Assembly (NCBI GenBank): GCA_947458795.1
Contig: CANHCD010000072.1
Location: 1-8,903 of the forward strand
Origin: Cyclobacteriaceae bacterium
GTDB taxonomy: Bacteria; Bacteroidota; Bacteroidia; Cytophagales; Cyclobacteriaceae
Length of the DNA stretch: 8,903 nucleotides
Direction of reading: 5' to 3'
The notes beneath the pieces are model-generated. The model searched no databases. It saw nothing but the letters and a program-made list of their open reading frames with translations, and was not told where the DNA came from. Below, piece after piece: positions 7,205 through 8,903 of the stretch; the first letter of the stretch is position 1, and the number at the start of each line of letters is the position of its first letter. Position numbers and translations under genes: made by a program.

Positions 7205-7827
7205 TGGTACGCCAATTAGCCCTTTTCCTTTCGGTCGTGTTTCAACCTTTGCTGATGCCATCTTTGGTATTTGGGATACTATTTTTCGGGGTGCCCCAAG
7301 CGAGCAGTATTCCTGAGACCTTTAAGGTTAGGCTATTTTATTTGATTGTGACTTCGACCTTACTGATTCCCATGGTCCTGATGGTAGGCCTTCGCTGGTC
7401 TGGCTTGATAAAAAGTTTGCATTTTGAGGAGAAAAGTGACCGAAGAACCCCCTTTATTTTGGTTACGTTTTTTTACCTGCTGACCACCTATTTTTTGATG
7501 GGGAAGACCGAGTTGGATCCTATTTTATGGCAGGGGATGGGGGTCATTACCTGCTCCGTTGCCTTGCTGACGGGGGTCACGTTTTTTTGGAAGATGTCTG
7601 CGCACATGACTGGTATTGGTGGGCTCTTGGCAGTGCTGGGGGTCTTGGGAATTTACTTTCCTTCCTTGGGACTGGCCTACCTGCTGGTTGCAGCCCTTAT
7701 TCTGGGAGGCGTAGTAGCTTCTGCACGGTTGTATTTGAATGCCCATAGTCCTGCTGAAATCTATGCTGGCCTTTTGGTTGGCTTTGCCACCTGTTGGCTA
7801 GGTTTTATGTGGATTTATGGAGTTTAG
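7204..7827 (+). CDS. PAP2-like integral membrane protein (divergent lipid phosphatase family)
   Basis: This 207-residue inner-membrane protein has five to six hydrophobic segments and matches the PAP2 (type 2 phosphatidic acid phosphatase) family in outline. The three catalytic motifs are altered. Motif 1 is reduced to EKSDRRTP (76-83) instead of K-x6-RP. Motif 2 reads MSAH (131-134) instead of PSGH. Motif 3 is SARLYLNAHSPAE (173-185), keeping Arg175 and His181 at the R-x5-H spacing but with Glu185 where Asp is usual. His134 and His181 could still support phosphatase chemistry on a lipid phosphate, but activity is uncertain. The start is inferred as GTG 7204, which overlaps the rpoN TAG by one base (TAGTG). 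It is the first possible start after an in-frame stop at 7192. The next ATG, at 7255, would cut away most of the first membrane segment. The overlap argues for translational coupling to rpoN. Confidence 0.75.
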   Translation: MVRQLALFLSVVFQPLLMPSLVFGILFFGVPQASSIPETFKVRLFYLIVTSTLLIPMVLMVGLRWSGLIKSLHFEEKSDRRTPFILVTFFYLLTTYFLMGKTELDPILWQGMGVITCSVALLTGVTFFWKMSAHMTGIGGLLAVLGVLGIYFPSLGLAYLLVAALILGGVVASARLYLNAHSPAEIYAGLLVGFATCWLGFMWIYGV

Positions 7828-7903
7828 ATCAGCTTAGAATTTTAGAATATGATTATCCGCAATTACACCAATTTCTCAACTTTCCTGTTTACCACTGCGG
7901 ATC

Positions 7904-7956
7904 GTTCACAGACCACGGACCACGGCCCACAGGCTGTCAACGGTCCACAGCTCACT
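7904..7956. repeat. Degenerate heptamer repeat array (consensus GNCCACR)
   Basis: Consecutive 7-bp units read GTTCACA, GACCACG, GACCACG and GCCCACA (7904-7931). An 11-bp interruption follows, then GTCCACA and GCTCACT (7943-7956), so the register shifts by four bases. Two neighbouring units are identical and the rest differ by one to three bases. From memory, similar GACCACG/CGTGGTC heptamer runs occur in intergenic regions of Cyclobacteriaceae genomes; I could not check this. Confidence 0.65.
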
Positions 7957-8038
7957 TAATTGTTCCTCAAACCCTTTTTTACTGATTAGTGGTGAAAAAG
8001 CAGATAATAAGGTTTTAAAATCATAGAACCCAACTAAC

Positions 8039-8068
8039 AAAAAAATCTCCCTCAAGGGAGATTTTTTT
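8039..8068. terminator. Bidirectional intrinsic terminator between the PAP2-like gene and the barrel gene
   Basis: A 13-bp stem pairs 8039-8051 with 8056-8068 around a TCAA tetraloop. The core TCTCCC/GGGAGA is flanked by seven A-T pairs. T8062-8069 gives a U-tract on the plus strand, and A8039-8045 gives one on the minus strand. It lies 23 bp past the stop of the minus-strand outer-membrane gene and about 210 bp past the PAP2-like stop, so it mainly serves the former but can stop transcripts from both sides. Confidence 0.92.
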
Positions 8069-8091
8069 TAATCATTGTAGGAAGATTCTTT

Positions 8092-8838
8092 TTAGAAAAG
8101 TCCGATGGCTAGGCCAAAGCTAATTTGATTGGCTGCAGTCTTGAATGGACCTCTGTCGGCTTGCCACAAAGGATTGAGGTAGTAGGTAGACCATACATAA
8201 AATCCTGGGCTTCCAGCTTTAATGTTTAGGCCGTAGCGAATTTTTTCCAAGCCGTAGTTTTCGGCTTGTTTGATTTTAACTGTTCCGGTGGTAGGGGAGT
8301 CGTAGGAAACTTTTGTATGCGATTGGTAGAGGAAACCTACACGGGCGCCTAGGCTTACGCGAAAGCTTTTGCTGTAGTCCTTTTTATTGACATTGTACTG
8401 CAGATCTACTGGCACTTCCAGATAGTTGACGGCCAAGTTATTGGTTTTGACCTCGATGCTGGTTCCATAGACACTTTTTACGTCCTTCAATACGGACGAT
8501 TCAGCTTTTAGTGTGGTGCTTTGGAATAAGTTTTCATCGTCTTTGAAGGAAAATTTATTTGTAGCGATTCCGATACCTGGGCTGAGCACGAAGCCAGACT
8601 GATCCCCAAAAATCTTAAATGGTTTTTGATAGAAGACGTTGAAGGTCCGCGATCCAAATAAGTTAAGTGCCAAGTCGGCAGGTCTATTGGTCAATTGGTT
8701 GAGGCCAAACTCAATGCTTAAGTCATTGGGGATGTTTGGTCGCCCACCAATAGGTGTTTTGGGGGTAGTGGGAGCGGAATCTTGTGCTTGAGCATTTAGA
8801 GTAAATGCGAGCAAGGCAAGCGTGAGTAATTTTTTCAT
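8092..8838 (-). CDS. Secreted outer-membrane beta-barrel protein (PorT-like / OMP_b-brl family)
   Basis: This 248-residue protein is predicted to sit in the outer membrane as a small beta-barrel; its role is not known. It begins with a Sec signal peptide: MKKLL, a hydrophobic core, and AQA at 16-18 as the likely signal peptidase I site. A short Pro/Thr-rich linker (about 20-37) follows. The rest alternates polar and hydrophobic residues as in beta-strands. It includes LAVNYLEVPVDLQYN, typical of Bacteroidota outer_membrane_beta-barrel proteins, and FRVSLGARVGFLYQSHTKV, and ends ISFGLAIGLF with the C-terminal Phe expected for barrel assembly. The start is set at ATG 8838. An in-frame TTG directly before it (8841) extends the frame by one codon but is unlikely to be used. 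It has a promoter-like element about 30 bp upstream and its own terminator, so it is probably monocistronic. Confidence 0.82.
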   Translation of the reverse strand: MKKLLTLALLAFTLNAQAQDSAPTTPKTPIGGRPNIPNDLSIEFGLNQLTNRPADLALNLFGSRTFNVFYQKPFKIFGDQSGFVLSPGIGIATNKFSFKDDENLFQSTTLKAESSVLKDVKSVYGTSIEVKTNNLAVNYLEVPVDLQYNVNKKDYSKSFRVSLGARVGFLYQSHTKVSYDSPTTGTVKIKQAENYGLEKIRYGLNIKAGSPGFYVWSTYYLNPLWQADRGPFKTAANQISFGLAIGLF

Positions 8839-8868
8839 CAAAGAAGCTTCTTTTCAAGAGGATGTGGG

Positions 8869-8876
8869 CAAAAATA
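8869..8876 (-). promoter_or_regulatory. Candidate promoter -7 element for the outer-membrane barrel gene
   Basis: On the minus strand TATTTTTG is an exact match to the Bacteroidota -7 element TAnnTTTG, 30 bp upstream of the ATG at 8838. It predicts a leader of about 20-25 nt. No clear -33 TTTG is seen at the expected distance (about 8896-8900), and the window ends at 8903, so only one half-site supports it. Confidence 0.5.
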
Positions 8877-8903
8877 TAAAATTCGCAAGGATTTACCCGC
8901 TTC

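Larger units (their letters stand above)
7828..8091. other. 264-bp non-coding spacer
   Basis: This is the longest gene-free stretch in the window. It holds a degenerate heptamer repeat array (7904-7956) and a strong bidirectional terminator (8039-8068). The plus-strand open frame that runs through it to 7985 overlaps the PAP2-like gene and has repeat-derived, low-complexity content, so I do not count it as a gene. I see no tRNA, promoter element or conserved RNA here. Confidence 0.7.

Noticed and set aside
7794..7985. Plus-strand open frame of 63 codons running from the PAP2-like gene into the spacer
   Set aside because: It overlaps the PAP2-like coding region out of frame and continues through the heptamer repeat; its Thr-Asp-His-Gly-Pro content is a by-product of the repeat.
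1..8903. Sigma-54 (-24/-12) promoters of the TGGCAC-N5-TTGC type near rpoN or the other genes
   Set aside because: I scanned the intergenic regions by eye on both strands and found no convincing match; partial TGGCA matches lie inside coding sequence.
1..8903. Mobile elements, CRISPR arrays, toxin-antitoxin or defence gene sets, tRNA genes
   Set aside because: All seven genes fit known housekeeping or envelope families, intergenic spaces are short, and no terminal inverted repeats, spacer-repeat pattern or cloverleaf is visible.

Overview
The window looks like ordinary chromosome of a member of the Bacteroidota, most likely a Cytophagales/Cyclobacteriaceae-type bacterium (for example Algoriphagus-like). 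This placement is inference from the gene set: a UMF1-type transporter, an asparaginyl-tRNA synthetase of the Bacteroidota kind, a sigma-54 with a strongly acidic region II and a small PorT-like outer-membrane barrel. The lack of Shine-Dalgarno sequences just before start codons and exact matches to the Bacteroidota -7 promoter element TAnnTTTG agree with it. Seven protein genes fill almost all of the window. I see no tRNA, rRNA, insertion sequence, prophage, CRISPR array or defence cassette.

Layout. Bases 1-2781 hold two co-directional genes 3 bp apart: a UMF1/Atg22-like MFS transporter whose 5' end lies outside the window, and nnr, the bifunctional NAD(P)H-hydrate repair enzyme. A G-free intergenic spacer follows, containing seven perfectly phased 11-bp repeats. 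It leads into a second MFS transporter (2882-4069) of the DHA1 drug-efflux type. This gene converges on asnS (minus strand, 4123-5574), and one bidirectional hairpin terminator lies between them. A 172-bp divergent region separates asnS from rpoN (5747-7204). rpoN overlaps by one base a GTG-started gene for a small membrane protein with a degenerate PAP2 (lipid phosphatase) signature (7204-7827). A 264-bp non-coding stretch follows, with a decayed heptamer repeat array and a second bidirectional terminator. The last gene is a minus-strand secreted beta-barrel protein (8092-8838) with its own promoter element near the window edge.

How the genes relate. There is no single pathway here. nnr (metabolite repair), asnS (translation) and rpoN (transcription) are housekeeping or global functions, and the transporters and barrel are envelope genes. 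The likely transcription units are UMF1-nnr (perhaps running into the second MFS gene), asnS alone, rpoN-PAP2-like, and the barrel gene alone. I did not find an undescribed system. The items most worth a second look are the phased 11-bp G-free repeat, the heptamer array, and the eroded PAP2 active-site motifs in the gene coupled to rpoN.
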